Positions 48,399 through 60,784 are shown, numbered from the stretch's first letter. The stretch: 64,000 bases of DNA from Enterobacter asburiae (GCF_024599655.1 NZ_CP102247.1:1984001-2048000), one strand, 5' to 3'. Program-made: numbers and translations. Notes: generated from the letters alone by a model not told the origin.

Positions 48399-48929
48399 TT
48401 ACCTTCCGAACAGATCGCGTTTCTTCGGTTTGAACGGCTGGGCGATCAGCACCAGCAGTGCCACGACGAAGTAGGCGGCAAAAATACCCACCAGCCACTG
48501 CGGCATCTCCAGCGTCAGGAATTCCCACTGACGAACGGAGCAGTCACCGGATGCGACAAACACCTGCGGCAGCCATTTGTCCAGCGGCAGCCAGCTCGGG
48601 AAGCGGGCAGCAAAATCACAGGTCATAAACGGTGACGGATGCAGTTGCATCATGGTGTGCTGCCAGGAGAGTTCAATTCCTTTCCAGGCGCTGTAGATCC
48701 AGATGGCAATACCGGCATAGCGAAGCGGCGATTTTGGGGCAATCGCGCCGACCAGGCCCGCACCCATAATGCCGAACAGCGCGCAGCGTTCATAAATACA
48801 AAGCACGCAAGGTTTCAGTCCCATTACATGCTGGAACCACAGCGCGACCATTTCCAGCGCAAAGGCGGTCAGGGCCATTAACAACCACGCTCCGCGACCG
48901 CGGGAGCACTGGTTTAAAAATCTCAACAT
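48399..48929 (-). CDS. dsbB: Disulfide bond formation protein B
   Basis: Inner-membrane quinone-dependent oxidase that reoxidises periplasmic DsbA. The ATG at 48929 gives 176 residues, 8 bases from AGGGA; an ATG at 48935 is too close. Four membrane helices are visible. The redox pairs Cys41/Cys44 (KPCVLCIYE) and Cys104/Cys130 (FMTCDF, SGDCSVR) are at the standard positions, and the quinone-site Arg lies in YERCALFG. Follows nhaB on the same strand. Confidence 0.96.
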   Translation of the reverse strand: MLRFLNQCSRGRGAWLLMALTAFALEMVALWFQHVMGLKPCVLCIYERCALFGIMGAGLVGAIAPKSPLRYAGIAIWIYSAWKGIELSWQHTMMQLHPSPFMTCDFAARFPSWLPLDKWLPQVFVASGDCSVRQWEFLTLEMPQWLVGIFAAYFVVALLVLIAQPFKPKKRDLFGR

Positions 48930-49043
48930 AATCATTTCCCTGGAACATGCTTAGAAAGCGCAGTGTAAACGAATTCGTTTTTCGCGCCACCTGTACCTGG
49001 CGAAATAAAACGTAATTGGATGTTTATCGTGCGAAAAGGCAAA

Positions 49044-49061
49044 CGGGCAGCGAACTGCCCG
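49044..49061 (-). terminator. Terminator after nhaB
   Basis: CGGGCAG-TTCG-CTGCCCG hairpin on the minus strand followed by TTTGCCTTTT. Confidence 0.7.
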
Positions 49062-49072
49062 AGATGCATAGT

Positions 49073-50611
49073 TTACTGCGCCGCAAGTATACCCGCTTGT
49101 ATCAACCATTGCGTACAGGGAATGAGGGTAATTTTGACGCAAAGCAATCCCACGATCGTGAGTACCAGCGTGTAGGGCAGCGCCATCCACACCATCCTGC
49201 CATAAGAAAGACGTATGAGCGGCGCGAGGGCGGAGGTCAGCAGGAACAGGAAGGCGGCCTGGCCATTTGGCGTCGCTACCGACGGCAGGTTGGTGCCGGT
49301 ATTGATCGCCACGGCCAGCAGCTCAAACTGTCCTGCGCTGATAACGCCTTGCTCCATGGCCGTTTTGGCCTCGTTGATGTAGACCGTCCCGACGAAGACG
49401 TTATCTGAGATCGACGACAGCAGGCCGTTAAACAGGTAAAACAGCGACAGCTGAGCATCCGGTGACGCCTGTAATACAAAGGCAATAATCGGCGCGAAGA
49501 GATGCTGGTCGATAATCACGGCCACGACGGCAAAGAACACCGCCAGCAGGGCGGTAAACGGCAGGGCTTCGGTAAACGCCTTGCCGATGGCATGTTCGTC
49601 CGTCACGCCGGTAAAGGTGGTGGCGAGAATAATGACTGACAGGCCAATCAGCCCCACTTCGGCAAGATGGAGCGCCAGCGCCGCGATAAGCCAGACGCCG
49701 ATGATCCCCTGGGCAATCAGTCGTAGCGTCTCCTGGCGCGTCCGCTGGCTTCGGCTCTGCACATCGAATTTATGCAGTTCCTGACGTACCGGCTCCGGCA
49801 GCTGCGCCCCGTACCCAAAGAGGCGAAACTTCTCCACCAGCAGACAGGTCGCCAGACCGCAGATCAGCACCGGTACGCTCACCGGCGCCATTCTCAGGAA
49901 GAACTCACCGAAGTGCCAGCCCGCCGCTTTGGCAATGATCAGGTTTTGCGGCTCGCCCACCATGGTCATCACGCCGCCCAGGGCGGTACCGACGCCAGCA
50001 TGCATCATCAGGCTGCGCAGGAAGGCGCGAAACTGCTCCAGCACGTCACGGTTATGCGCCTCGACGTGGCTGTCATCCTGCAAATCTTCACCCGGGCGAG
50101 AGGAGGCCACGCGGTGATAAATTCCGTAAAACCCAACCGCAACGCTTATCACCACCGCGACGACCGTCAGCGCATCCAGGAAGGCCGACAGGAAGGCGGC
50201 CGCAAGGCAAAACGCCAGCGAGAGGAACATTTTCGACGGAATGCTGAGCAGCAGGCGCGTGAAGATAAACAGCAGCAGCTGTTTCATGAAGTAGATGCCC
50301 GCCACCATAAACATCAGCAGCAGCAGCACTTCGAGATTTGACGCCAGCTCTGCTTTGACATGCTCGGCGCTGGTCATACCGATGACGACGGCTTCAAATG
50401 CCAGCAATCCGCCCGGCAGCAGGGGATAACATTTCAGCGCCATGGCCAGGGTGAAGATAAATTCCGCCACCAGCAGCCAGCCGGCGATAAAGGGATTCAC
50501 GCTAAAAATGATGGGATTAACGACCAGGAAAACCAGCAGTGCCAGTTTGTACCAGTCAGGAGACTGACCTAAAAAATTGCGCCACAGCGCGCGCCCAAAA
50601 GAAATTTCCAC
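49073..50611 (-). CDS. nhaB: Na+/H+ antiporter NhaB
   Basis: Inner-membrane sodium/proton exchanger with about 12 helices, 512 residues from the GTG at 50611, about nine bases from AAGGA; this start matches E. coli MEISWGRALWRN. The frame is open to 50641. Asp-containing membrane motifs [17 protein letters not shown] and [18 protein letters not shown], and [11 protein letters not shown], are family hallmarks. Divergent from fadR; the shared intergenic region holds the FadR-type site at 50761-50777. Confidence 0.96.
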   Translation of the reverse strand: MEISFGRALWRNFLGQSPDWYKLALLVFLVVNPIIFSVNPFIAGWLLVAEFIFTLAMALKCYPLLPGGLLAFEAVVIGMTSAEHVKAELASNLEVLLLLMFMVAGIYFMKQLLLFIFTRLLLSIPSKMFLSLAFCLAAAFLSAFLDALTVVAVVISVAVGFYGIYHRVASSRPGEDLQDDSHVEAHNRDVLEQFRAFLRSLMMHAGVGTALGGVMTMVGEPQNLIIAKAAGWHFGEFFLRMAPVSVPVLICGLATCLLVEKFRLFGYGAQLPEPVRQELHKFDVQSRSQRTRQETLRLIAQGIIGVWLIAALALHLAEVGLIGLSVIILATTFTGVTDEHAIGKAFTEALPFTALLAVFFAVVAVIIDQHLFAPIIAFVLQASPDAQLSLFYLFNGLLSSISDNVFVGTVYINEAKTAMEQGVISAGQFELLAVAINTGTNLPSVATPNGQAAFLFLLTSALAPLIRLSYGRMVWMALPYTLVLTIVGLLCVKITLIPCTQWLIQAGILAAQ

Positions 50612-50760
50612 AACAGACGTCCTTCCCGTCAAGTAATACAAAACCTCAGTATACGCAAAAATCGCGGCCTGGAGGCGGATAAGGCTGCATTGTAAATTTC
50701 ACAAAAATGAAACGGCGATCCCTCTTTTCTCTCTTTGCCGTGCTACCTGCCACTGGCTGC

Positions 50761-50777
50761 CTCTGGTATGATGAGTC
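50761..50777. promoter_or_regulatory. FadR-type operator in front of fadR
   Basis: CTCTGGTATGATGAGTC follows the FadR consensus and contains a -10-like TATGAT, about 35 bp before the fadR start. It suggests that FadR controls its own synthesis. Confidence 0.65.
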
Positions 50778-50811
50778 CAATTTGCTAAAGCTGTGTAATG
50801 GAAATCTCACT

Positions 50812-51531
50812 ATGGTCATTAAGGCGCAGAGCCCGGCGGGTTTCGCGGAAGAGTACATCATTGAAAGCATCTGGAATAATCGTTTCCCTGCGGGGTCCAT
50901 TCTTCCGGCTGAACGCGAACTCTCTGAACTGATTGGCGTCACTCGCACCACGCTGCGTGAAGTGCTCCAGCGGCTGGCGCGCGATGGCTGGTTGACGATC
51001 CAGCACGGCAAGCCGACGAAAGTAAACAACTTCTGGGAAACGTCCGGGCTGAACATTCTTGAAACGCTGGCGCGTCTCGACCATGAAAGCGTGCCGCAGC
51101 TCATTGATAATCTGCTTTCCGTTCGCACCAACATCGCGACGATCTTTATTCGTACCGCTTTCCGTCAGCATCCTGAAGATGCCCTTGCGGTGCTGGCCAC
51201 AGCGAACGAGGTGGAAGATCATGCCGATGCTTTTGCCACCCTCGATTACAACGTGTTTCGCGGTCTGGCGTTTGCCTCCGGCAACCCGGTGTACGGCCTG
51301 ATCCTTAACGGTATGAAAGGGCTTTACACCCGCATTGGCCGCCACTACTTTGCCAATCCTGAAGCGCGTAGCCTGGCGCTGGGCTTCTACCATAAGCTGA
51401 GCAAGCTCTGTACCGAAGGCCTGCACGATCAGGTTTATGAGACGGTGCGCCGCTACGGTCACGATTCCGGTGAAATCTGGCACCGTATGCAGAAAACGCT
51501 GCCGGGTGATTTAGCGATTCAGACCCGCTAA
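50812..51531 (+). CDS. fadR: Fatty acid metabolism regulator FadR
   Basis: GntR-family regulator that represses fatty acid degradation and activates fabA and fabB; acyl-CoA releases it from DNA. The ATG at 50812 gives 239 residues starting [16 protein letters not shown] as in E. coli; the frame is open from 50707 without homology. The winged helix (about 10-72) has [23 protein letters not shown] as recognition region. The C-terminal acyl-CoA-binding domain includes [20 protein letters not shown]. Divergent from nhaB, followed by a strong terminator. Confidence 0.97.
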   Translation: MVIKAQSPAGFAEEYIIESIWNNRFPAGSILPAERELSELIGVTRTTLREVLQRLARDGWLTIQHGKPTKVNNFWETSGLNILETLARLDHESVPQLIDNLLSVRTNIATIFIRTAFRQHPEDALAVLATANEVEDHADAFATLDYNVFRGLAFASGNPVYGLILNGMKGLYTRIGRHYFANPEARSLALGFYHKLSKLCTEGLHDQVYETVRRYGHDSGEIWHRMQKTLPGDLAIQTR

Positions 51532-51533
51532 AA

Positions 51534-51562
51534 GAAAAAACCTCTCGTACGAGAGGTTTTTT
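51534..51562 (+). terminator. Terminator after fadR
   Basis: AAACCTCTC-GTAC-GAGAGGTTT with A- and T-runs. Confidence 0.9.
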
Positions 51563-51564
51563 TC

Positions 51565-51633
51565 GTCGGGTGGCGGCTACGCCTTACCCGACCTACGGGT
51601 TTTGTAGGCCCGGTAAGCGTAGCGCCACCGGGC
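51565..51633. repeat. BIME: two REP palindromes in opposite orientation (fadR-ycgB)
   Basis: GTCGGGTGGCGGCTACGCC (start of the first REP, ending TTACCCGACC at about 51595) and GTAGGCCCGGTAAGCG...CGCCACCGGGC (51604-51633) face each other between convergent fadR and ycgB. Confidence 0.85.
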
Positions 51634-51645
51634 AAAAAAACTGCA

Positions 51646-53178
51646 CTACAGCGTATTCAACCGCGCCGGGCAGCGTTCCAGCAGCTCGACGCTCCCGTCT
51701 TCATTCTGCTGCTCCAGCTGCACGTCGAAGCCCCACAGGCGATGCACATGCTTCAGCACCTCTTTACGCCCTTTATCCAGCGGCGCGCGATTGTGCGGGA
51801 TATAGCGCAGCGTCAGGGAGCGGTCACCGCGCAAATCGACGTTCCAGACCTGAATATTCGGTTCAAGGTTGCTCAGGTTATACTGGGAAGAGAGGCGAGA
51901 GCGGATCTCACGGTATCCCTCTTCGTTATGGATCGCGGAAATCTCCAGATAGTTGTTGCGGTCGTCGTCCAGCACGGTGAAGAAGCGGAAGTCACGCATG
52001 ATCTTCGGCGACATAAACTGGCTGATGAAGCTCTCATCCTTAAAGTCGCGCATCGCAAAGTGCAGCGTTTCCAGCCAGTCAGAGCCGGCGATATCCGGGA
52101 ACCAGTACTTGTCTTCTTCCGTCGGCGACTGGCAGATACGCTTAATATCCTGGAACATGGCGAAACCAAGCGCATACGGGTTTATTCCGCTGTACCACGG
52201 GCTGTTGTAGGGCGGCTGGAACACCACGTTGGTATGGCTGTGGAGGAATTCCATCATGAACCGCTCGGTAACTTTCCCCTCGTCGTACAGATGGTTAAGA
52301 ATGGTGTAGTGCCAGAAGGTCGCCCAGCCTTCGTTCATCACCTGCGTCTGCTTTTGCGGGTAGAAATACTGGCTCACCTTGCGCACGATGCGCAGGATCT
52401 CACGCTGCCACGGCTCCAGCAGCGGGGCGTTCTTCTCCATAAAGTAGAGCAGGTTTTCCTGCGGCTCGGACGGATAGCGACGCGCTTCGGCGATCGTTTT
52501 TTCCTCCTCACGCTTCGGCAGGGTACGCCACAGCATGTTCACCTGGCTTTGCAGGTACTCTTCGCGGCTTTTCTGTCGGGCCTTCTCCTCCTGCAGGGAG
52601 ATTTTCTGCGGACGCTTGTAGCGGTCCACGCCGTAGTTCATCAGCGCGTGGCAGGAGTCGAGCAGTTTTTCCACTTCGTCCACGCCGTAACGCTCTTCGC
52701 AGTCGGTAATGTATTTACGGGCGAAGATCAGGTAATCGACGATGGAGCTGGCATCCGTCCAGCTGCGGAACAGGTAGTTATTCTTGAAAAATGAGTTGTG
52801 CCCGTAGCAGGCGTGCGCCATCACCAGCGCCTGCATGGTAATGGTGTTCTCTTCCATCAAATAGGCGATGCACGGATTGGAGTTAATCACAATCTCATAC
52901 GCCAGCCCCTGCTGGCCGTGCTTATACAGCCGCTCGGTTTCAATAAATTTTTTACCAAACGACCAGTGCGGATAGTTAATCGGCATCCCGACGCTGGAGT
53001 AGGCGTCCATCATCTGTTCGGACGTAATGACTTCAATCTGATGGGGATAGGTATCCAGACGATACAGCTTTGCGACCCGGTCGATTTCGGCGAGGTAAAC
53101 ATCCAGCAGCTCGAAGGTCCAGTCGGGTCCATCGCTCAGACGTGTGTTGTCCTTGTTCAGGGAATCAATAGTAGCCAT
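51646..53178 (-). CDS. ycgB: SpoVR family protein YcgB
   Basis: Large cytoplasmic protein of the SpoVR family, 510 residues from the ATG at 53178, the E. coli length. The family is named after a Bacillus spore-cortex gene, but its function in enterobacteria is unknown; E. coli ycgB is part of the general stress response. Conserved blocks include CYGHNSFFKNNYLFR, NEGWATFWHYTILNHLYDEG with a His/Glu-rich character, and SPWYSGINPYALGFAMF. It is divergent from dadA. Confidence 0.93.
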   Translation of the reverse strand: MATIDSLNKDNTRLSDGPDWTFELLDVYLAEIDRVAKLYRLDTYPHQIEVITSEQMMDAYSSVGMPINYPHWSFGKKFIETERLYKHGQQGLAYEIVINSNPCIAYLMEENTITMQALVMAHACYGHNSFFKNNYLFRSWTDASSIVDYLIFARKYITDCEERYGVDEVEKLLDSCHALMNYGVDRYKRPQKISLQEEKARQKSREEYLQSQVNMLWRTLPKREEEKTIAEARRYPSEPQENLLYFMEKNAPLLEPWQREILRIVRKVSQYFYPQKQTQVMNEGWATFWHYTILNHLYDEGKVTERFMMEFLHSHTNVVFQPPYNSPWYSGINPYALGFAMFQDIKRICQSPTEEDKYWFPDIAGSDWLETLHFAMRDFKDESFISQFMSPKIMRDFRFFTVLDDDRNNYLEISAIHNEEGYREIRSRLSSQYNLSNLEPNIQVWNVDLRGDRSLTLRYIPHNRAPLDKGRKEVLKHVHRLWGFDVQLEQQNEDGSVELLERCPARLNTL

Positions 53179-53392
53179 TAGCGCGCCCTCGTTGTGGGTG
53201 CTCTCTCTGTCTGGAGAGCCTCCTTTCAAGCATAGATCAACGTGTTAAAAAGCGTGCTGGGGCAGAAATTTTTTCTTTGCGATTTCGCGTTTTTGATACG
53301 GCAAAAAAACGGTATGTCTCAGCATATTATGCTGGTTAAAAATAACGCGCAGCAGGAGATCCCAAATTAACACTATCCCCTGATGCTGGGGG

Positions 53393-53414
53393 ATGTGTGA
53401 GGTAAGTCACCATA
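53393..53414. promoter_or_regulatory. CRP site upstream of dadA
   Basis: TGTGA-GGTAAG-TCACC matches the CRP core (TGTGA-N6-TCACA) in nine of ten positions, about 95 bp before dadA. The dadAX operon is known to be activated by cAMP-CRP and regulated by Lrp. Confidence 0.75.
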
Positions 53415-53499
53415 AAAAAGTCGTATGTTGAATAATATTTTCAACTAGGTTATCAATCTGTAATTAGAAGATTGTTCTTTTGCACATAATGGAGTGGCT

Positions 53500-54798
53500 A
53501 TGCGTGTTGTCATACTGGGAAGTGGTGTCGTTGGGGTAACCAGCGCCTGGTATTTAAGTCAGGCGGGACATGACGTAACCGTTATCGATCGTGAATCCGG
53601 TCCCGCGCTTGAAACCAGCGCGGCGAATGCCGGGCAAATCTCTCCGGGGTATGCGGCGCCGTGGGCTGCGCCGGGCGTTCCGCTGAAAGCGATTAAATGG
53701 ATGTTCCAGCGCCATGCGCCGCTGGCCATCAGCCTTGACGGCACGCAGTTCCAGCTGAAGTGGATGTGGCAGATGCTGCGCAACTGCGACACCCGCCACT
53801 ACATGGAGAACAAAGGGCGCATGGTGCGTCTGGCGGAGTACAGCCGCGACTGTCTGAAAGCCTTACGCGCCTCGACGGGCATTGAGTACGAAGGCCGTCA
53901 GGGCGGTACGCTGCAGCTGTTCCGCACTGAACAACAGTATGAAAACGCCACCCGCGACATCGCCGTGCTGGAAGATGCTGGCGTACCGTATCAGCTGCTG
54001 GAAGCCAGCCAGCTTGGTCAGGTTGAACCGGCGCTGGCGGAAGTGGCGCATAAGCTGACCGGCGGCCTGCGCCTGCCGAATGACGAAACCGGCGACTGCC
54101 AGCTCTTTACGCAACGTCTGGCGCAAATGTGCGAGCAGGCGGGAGTGAAGTTCCGCTTTAATACCTCCGTCGACAAGCTGCTGTCGGAAGGGGAAAAAAT
54201 TTACGGCGTGAAGTGCGGCGACGAGGTGATCAAAGCCGATGCCTACGTGATGGCGTTTGGTTCGTACTCCACCGCCATGCTGAAAGGTATTCTCGACATT
54301 CCGGTCTACCCGCTGAAGGGCTACTCGCTGACGATCCCGGTCAAAGAAGAGAGCGGCGCGCCGGTGTCGACCATTCTGGATGAAACCTACAAAATCGCCA
54401 TTACCCGCTTCGACAACCGCATTCGCGTAGGCGGCATGGCGGAGATTGTGGGCTTCAACACCGAACTGCTGCAGCCGCGTCGTGAAACGCTGGAGATGGT
54501 GGTGGGCGATCTCTTCCCGCGCGGAGGTTTTGTCGAGCAGGCGACGTTCTGGACCGGCCTGCGTCCGATGACCCCGGACGGCACGCCGATCGTGGGCCGC
54601 ACGCCGTATAAAAATCTGTGGACCAATACCGGACACGGCACGCTCGGCTGGACGATGGCCTGCGGATCGGGCCAGCTGCTGAGCGACCTGATTTCCGGGC
54701 GCACGCCGGCAATTCCGTTTGACGATTTAAGCGCCGCACGCTATCAATCGGGGTTTACGCCTTCGCGTCCACAGCATCTGCACGGCGCGCATAACTAA
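53500..54798 (+). CDS. dadA: D-amino acid dehydrogenase small subunit DadA
   Basis: FAD-dependent, membrane-associated enzyme that oxidises D-alanine and other D-amino acids to keto acids, feeding electrons to the respiratory chain. The ATG at 53500 gives 432 residues, six bases from TGGAG; the GTG at 53494 would add two. The dinucleotide-binding motif [17 protein letters not shown] is at the N-terminus, and [16 protein letters not shown] near the C-terminus is typical of the DAO fold. It lies 9 bp before dadX and forms the D-alanine catabolic operon. Confidence 0.97.
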   Translation: MRVVILGSGVVGVTSAWYLSQAGHDVTVIDRESGPALETSAANAGQISPGYAAPWAAPGVPLKAIKWMFQRHAPLAISLDGTQFQLKWMWQMLRNCDTRHYMENKGRMVRLAEYSRDCLKALRASTGIEYEGRQGGTLQLFRTEQQYENATRDIAVLEDAGVPYQLLEASQLGQVEPALAEVAHKLTGGLRLPNDETGDCQLFTQRLAQMCEQAGVKFRFNTSVDKLLSEGEKIYGVKCGDEVIKADAYVMAFGSYSTAMLKGILDIPVYPLKGYSLTIPVKEESGAPVSTILDETYKIAITRFDNRIRVGGMAEIVGFNTELLQPRRETLEMVVGDLFPRGGFVEQATFWTGLRPMTPDGTPIVGRTPYKNLWTNTGHGTLGWTMACGSGQLLSDLISGRTPAIPFDDLSAARYQSGFTPSRPQHLHGAHN

Positions 54799-54807
54799 GG
54801 AGCTGTC

Positions 54808-55878
54808 ATGTCCCGTCCTGTTCTGGCCCAGCTGAACCTGCAGGCCCTGAAGGATAATCTGCAAATTGTTCGTCGGGCGGCACCCGGTTCGCGCGTCTGG
54901 TCGGTGGTGAAAGCGAACGCCTACGGCCACGGTATCGATCGTATCTGGAGCGCGCTGAGCGCGACCGACGGCTTTGCGCTCCTGAATCTGGAAGAGGCCA
55001 TTCTGCTGCGCGAGCGCGGCTGGAAAGGGCCCATACTGCTGCTGGAGGGCTTCTTCCACGCGGACGATCTGCCGCTGCTGGACAAGTACCGTCTGACCAC
55101 CAGCGTTCATAGCAACTGGCAGATTAAGGCGATCCAGGATGCGAAGCTCCACGCGCCGCTGGATATCTATCTCAAGGTGAACAGCGGCATGAACCGCCTG
55201 GGCTTCCAGCCTGAGCGGGTGCATACGGTCTGGCAGCAGCTGCGCGCCATGAAGAACGTGGGTGAAATGACGCTAATGGCGCATTTTGCCGACGCGGAAC
55301 AACCTGACGGAATTGCCGATGCCATGGTGCGCATTGAGCAGGCGGCAGAGGGGCTGGACTGCCCACGCTCGCTGTCGAACTCGGCGGCCACGCTCTGGCA
55401 TCCCGAGGCGCACTACAACTGGGTGCGTCCTGGGATCGTTCTGTACGGCGCGTCTCCTTCAGGCCAGTGGCAGGACATCGCCAACAGCGGCCTGAAACCG
55501 GTCATGACCCTGCGCAGTGAAATCATTGGCGTGCAGACGCTGAAGGCCGGTGACACGGTGGGCTACGGCAGCCGCTACCGGGCACAGGGCGAGCAGCGGA
55601 TTGGCATCGTGGCGGGCGGCTATGCCGACGGCTACCCGCGCATCGCGCCGACCGGCACGCCGGTCTGGGTCGATGGGGTTCGCACCGGAACGGTGGGCAC
55701 CATATCAATGGATATGCTGGCCGTTGACCTGACGCCATGCCCGCAGGCGGGCATCGGTTCACCGGTGGAGCTGTGGGGTAACGAAATCAAGATTGATGAC
55801 GTCGCTGCCGCGGCGGGCACGGTGGGGTACGAATTGATGTGCGCGCTGGCACAGAGAGTGCCGGTTGTGACGGTGTAA
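54808..55878 (+). CDS. dadX: Catabolic alanine racemase DadX
   Basis: PLP enzyme converting L-alanine to D-alanine for oxidation by DadA. The 356 residues have the PLP Lys35 in VVKANAYGHG. The catalytic Tyr lies in VGYGSRYRAQGEQRIG near 254, within the second domain, and the C-terminal beta domain holds GTISMDMLAVDLT. AAGGAG precedes the ATG. The catabolic, not the biosynthetic (Alr), racemase is indicated by the dadA linkage. Confidence 0.97.
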   Translation: MSRPVLAQLNLQALKDNLQIVRRAAPGSRVWSVVKANAYGHGIDRIWSALSATDGFALLNLEEAILLRERGWKGPILLLEGFFHADDLPLLDKYRLTTSVHSNWQIKAIQDAKLHAPLDIYLKVNSGMNRLGFQPERVHTVWQQLRAMKNVGEMTLMAHFADAEQPDGIADAMVRIEQAAEGLDCPRSLSNSAATLWHPEAHYNWVRPGIVLYGASPSGQWQDIANSGLKPVMTLRSEIIGVQTLKAGDTVGYGSRYRAQGEQRIGIVAGGYADGYPRIAPTGTPVWVDGVRTGTVGTISMDMLAVDLTPCPQAGIGSPVELWGNEIKIDDVAAAAGTVGYELMCALAQRVPVVTV

Positions 55879-55889
55879 CGGATGGTTGT

Positions 55890-55965
55890 GTCGGGTGGCG
55901 GCTTCGCCTTACCCGACCTACAAAAACTTCGAACGTAGGCCGGGTAAGCGTTAGCGCCACCCGGC
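55890..55965. repeat. BIME: two REP palindromes (dadX-cvrA)
   Basis: TCGGGTGGCGGCTTCGCC...TTACCCGACC and GTAGGCCGGGTAAGCG...GCGCCACCCGGC in opposite orientation between convergent dadX and cvrA. Confidence 0.85.
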
Positions 55966-55974
55966 AAAAAAACG

Positions 55975-57726
<1,752 letters not shown>

Positions 57727-57805
57727 TCAATGTTAACGCTGTTACTAAAACCCTAACATATTAACAACGGCAACAGCGTTTTATTAAGGGGGTATAACGG
57801 CTTTT

Positions 57806-58720
57806 TTATGCCTTTATGACAGGATGGCCACTGATGGTCAGCCGACTGCCGGAATCGTTGTGGATCAGGGAGGCATGCGCCCCCAGCGCCAGGGTCACGG
57901 TTTGCTGCTCATGGCCGAAATCCAGACCGGTGATGACCGGAATATCCAGCCGCGAGCGAACGAAGTCGACCATGGTCTCCAGGGAGTAACCCGCGTCATA
58001 GTCATTCGGTGCAGAACCGCTGAAGCTGCCCAGCACAATCGCGGACTGGCGTTCAAGAATACCGGCATGATAAAGCTGCAACAGCATGCGTTCGACGCGG
58101 AACGGATGTTCGTTGATATCTTCCAGCACCAGAATGCCGTCCTCGATGTGCGGCATCCACGGCGTGCCGATAAGCGAGACCAGCATCGCCAGGTTACCGC
58201 CCCAGAGCTGGCCTTCACACTCCCAGTGCGGTCCATTGCCTTGCCACTCCACGCTGTAGGTAGGGTTACGCAGCGCGCGCCAGAAGTGTTCCACGGTAAA
58301 CGCATCCAGCTCCGGCGCGCCGAAGTTACCGGCCAGCATCGGACCGCTGAAGGTGATCACGTTATGCAGGGCCAGCAGCCCGAGCTGGATGACGGTGAAA
58401 TCGCTGTGGCCGCAAATCAGCAGCGGATCGTGCTGCTGGCGCAGCGCCAGCCCCTGCCAGTCAATGCTCTCCAGCAGCCGGCTCGCACCGTATCCGCCGC
58501 GCACCGCAAGCACAATCCGGTTTTCGCCCGTCAGGTTCACCAGGCTATTGATATCATTCAGCCTCTGCGCTTCAGTACCGGCAAAACGCTGCTGGCGGCG
58601 GGGGATAATCGTCTGATTTTCTACCTGATGACCCGACTCCAGCAAACGCTGAACGCCCCGCTGCGCCGCGTCCTGGTTAATGCAGTAGCCCGACGGCGCG
58701 ATGAGATGAAACTGAGACAT
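57806..58720 (-). CDS. ldcA: Murein tetrapeptide LD-carboxypeptidase LdcA
   Basis: Cytoplasmic enzyme that removes the terminal D-Ala from recycled tetrapeptides so that tripeptide can be reused for peptidoglycan; E. coli mutants lyse in stationary phase. The 304 residues have the nucleophile Ser106 in LLICGHSDFT. The rest of the Ser-Glu-His triad is expected in GGNLAMLVSLIGTPW and GLDFGHEQQTVTLALG. Divergent from emtA, another murein enzyme. Confidence 0.96.
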   Translation of the reverse strand: MSQFHLIAPSGYCINQDAAQRGVQRLLESGHQVENQTIIPRRQQRFAGTEAQRLNDINSLVNLTGENRIVLAVRGGYGASRLLESIDWQGLALRQQHDPLLICGHSDFTVIQLGLLALHNVITFSGPMLAGNFGAPELDAFTVEHFWRALRNPTYSVEWQGNGPHWECEGQLWGGNLAMLVSLIGTPWMPHIEDGILVLEDINEHPFRVERMLLQLYHAGILERQSAIVLGSFSGSAPNDYDAGYSLETMVDFVRSRLDIPVITGLDFGHEQQTVTLALGAHASLIHNDSGSRLTISGHPVIKA

Positions 58721-58827
58721 GGCAATTCCTTGCTGAATGAGAAACTAATTGTCTATATCATGCCGCTTATACGCCGCCTGCTTCAAGAGGCGGCGCACCG
58801 CGATGACCGGCTATAAGGATAGATGAC

Positions 58828-59439
58828 GTGAAATTGAGATGGTTTGCTTTTTTGATTGTGTTGCTTGCTGGCTGTAGTTCAAAACATGATTATCAAAACC
58901 CACCCTGGAACCCGGAAGTGCCGGTGAAACGGGCCATGCAGTGGATGCCGATCAGTGAACAAGCCGGGAAGGCCTGGGGCGTCAGCCCGCGTCTCATCAC
59001 GGCGATCATTGCGGTGGAGTCCGGCGGAAATCCTGCGCTTGTCAGCAAATCCAACGCGGTGGGCCTGATGCAGCTTAAAGCGTCAACGGCGGGGAAAGAA
59101 GTTTACCGCTATATGGGCTGGAGCGGCCAGCCGTCGACCAGCGAGCTGAAAAACCCGGAACGCAACATATCAATGGGCACCGCTTATCTGAGCATAATGG
59201 AGCATGGCGTGCTGAAGGGCATTAAGGATCCGGAGGTGATGCAGTACGCGCTGGTGGTGTCTTACGTTAACGGTGCTGGCGCGTTGCTCAGAACCTTCTC
59301 CTCTGACCGCAAAGAGGCGATAGAAGAGATTAACGGCATGGACAAAGACGAATTCTTTGAACATGTGGCGAAAAATCACCCGGCACCACAGGCGCCTCGT
59401 TATATCTGGAAAGTACAGAAAGCGATGGATGCCATGTAA
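58828..59439 (+). CDS. emtA: Endo-type lytic murein transglycosylase EmtA (MltE)
   Basis: Outer-membrane lipoprotein that cuts within peptidoglycan strands to give 1,6-anhydro products. The 203 residues start at a GTG eight bases after AAGGA. The lipobox LLAGC puts the lipidated Cys at 16. The catalytic Glu64 lies in AVESGGNP, followed by [13 protein letters not shown], the SLT-domain signature. Length equals that of E. coli EmtA. Confidence 0.95.
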   Translation: MKLRWFAFLIVLLAGCSSKHDYQNPPWNPEVPVKRAMQWMPISEQAGKAWGVSPRLITAIIAVESGGNPALVSKSNAVGLMQLKASTAGKEVYRYMGWSGQPSTSELKNPERNISMGTAYLSIMEHGVLKGIKDPEVMQYALVVSYVNGAGALLRTFSSDRKEAIEEINGMDKDEFFEHVAKNHPAPQAPRYIWKVQKAMDAM

Positions 59440-59477
59440 TGCCGCAGACGGGCGGCGGTCACGCTGCCCGATTTTCC

Positions 59478-60209
59478 TTACAGGACTTTATTTGCGCGTT
59501 CCCGCGCCTCCCGCTCCAGCGAATAAATAATGCGCTGAAGCTCGCGCTCTGCGCCGGGCCCGACGTTCAGGAAACGGAAGCTCAGGCGCGGCGTGGTGAT
59601 GGTTTCATTTTTGCTGTCCACAACGGTACGGTCGCTGATGGCAATCAACTGTGCATCGAAATAAAAGCGACCCCAGCCCCCCATATCCAGCTCAATTTGC
59701 GAAAACCGCATGCCCTCTACCAGACCGTCGGGTTTCGGCGTATCCATCAGCGCGCCCATGCCGCCCAGCGACAGGTCGAAGAGGCGGAAGCGGAGCTCTT
59801 TTTTGTCCGGCATTTTGGCCTTACAAAAATAGGCGGGGTGAAGCGGGGCGCTGATGCGGAAATATTCACGACGCTGAACAAACCAGAGATTGGTGGGAAG
59901 CGGGGTAGCAAAAGCAGGGAGTCCCTGGTATTCACTCATTTCCAGCCGCGACAGGACAAACTCCACTTTGGCGCCCTGCGTTTCGGCCATCACCGCGACA
60001 TTTTCCGCTTTCAGCGCCGCGCGGTTTTCATACTCCTGACTGCCTAGATCAATCACCAGCCGCTCCTGCGAGGCGTCAAGGATCTTGCTGATGAACTGAT
60101 TATTCGACCAGCTGATGCGCAGCGGCACTTCACCTTTTTGCAGGTCGCGTAATACCCCTAATACAGCCAGCGGATTTTGCTTGAGGAATTGCTCACTGTA
60201 ATGACTCAC
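59478..60209 (-). CDS. ycgR: PilZ-domain flagellar brake protein YcgR
   Basis: Slows flagellar rotation and biases turning when bound to c-di-GMP. The 243 residues comprise an N-terminal YcgR domain (about 1-110) and a C-terminal PilZ domain. The c-di-GMP site is QRREYFRISAP (the RxxxR-type motif, near 112-122) and DLSLGGMGAL near 145. With PdeD in the same window, it places both a c-di-GMP degrader and an effector here. Convergent with emtA. Confidence 0.94.
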   Translation of the reverse strand: MSHYSEQFLKQNPLAVLGVLRDLQKGEVPLRISWSNNQFISKILDASQERLVIDLGSQEYENRAALKAENVAVMAETQGAKVEFVLSRLEMSEYQGLPAFATPLPTNLWFVQRREYFRISAPLHPAYFCKAKMPDKKELRFRLFDLSLGGMGALMDTPKPDGLVEGMRFSQIELDMGGWGRFYFDAQLIAISDRTVVDSKNETITTPRLSFRFLNVGPGAERELQRIIYSLEREARERANKVL

Positions 60210-60417
60210 GCCGGATGGCTCCTTGATTGATGACAGACTGTCTTAGCGTTATCGGCAATCTGCAATGAAACTTAATACAAACCGGTGAGTTTTTTTTGCC
60301 TGTTTAAGCAAAGATAAGTCGGTGAGATGAAAATGGTTTTCCGGCGATGACCTATACTTACGTTAGCTGTGCAGAAGGTTTTCTGCGCACGCGTTAAACC
60401 TGCAAGAGGGCATCGCT

Positions 60418-60672
60418 ATGGGTATCATCGCCTGGATTATCTTTGGTCTTATTGCTGGCGCTATCGCTAAACTGATCATGCCGGGAAACGATGGCGGCGG
60501 CTTTATTTTGACCTGTGTACTCGGGGTCGTTGGTGCGGTTGTGGGCGGCTGGCTGGCGACGATGTTTGGTTTTGGAGGCAACATAAGTGGTTTCGACCTG
60601 CACAGTTTTCTGGTCGCTGTCGTGGGTGCCATTGTGGTGCTGGGCATATTCAGGTTACTGCGACGAGCATAA
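60418..60672 (+). CDS. ymgE: GlsB/YeaQ/YmgE-family membrane protein
   Basis: Small hydrophobic protein of 84 residues with about three membrane helices and Gly-rich turns (LIAGAIAKLIMPGNDGGG, VLGVVGAVVGGWLA). Often labelled transglycosylase-associated, but no enzymatic role is shown. Likely stress-related by family. It follows a 200-bp gap after ycgR and is followed by a strong terminator. Confidence 0.9.
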   Translation: MGIIAWIIFGLIAGAIAKLIMPGNDGGGFILTCVLGVVGAVVGGWLATMFGFGGNISGFDLHSFLVAVVGAIVVLGIFRLLRRA

Positions 60673-60679
60673 ATTGACG

Positions 60680-60710
60680 TAAACGGCTCTCTGCGGAGGG
60701 CCGTTTTTTT
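60680..60710 (+). terminator. Terminator after ymgE
   Basis: AAACGGCTCT-CTGCGG-AGGGCCGTTT with one wobble pair, then a T-run. Confidence 0.85.
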
Positions 60711-60732
60711 GCCTGAGTATTGATTTGTTAAT

Positions 60733-60751
60733 CTAAATGATAATAATTGTC
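60733..60751. promoter_or_regulatory. Fur box upstream of the TonB-dependent receptor
   Basis: CTAAATGATAATAATTGTC matches the 19-bp Fur consensus at about 14 positions and lies 34 bp before the receptor start, so the gene should be repressed by iron. Confidence 0.8.
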
Positions 60752-60784
60752 GTTCCGTATTGCATCTAACAACAAGACGACATT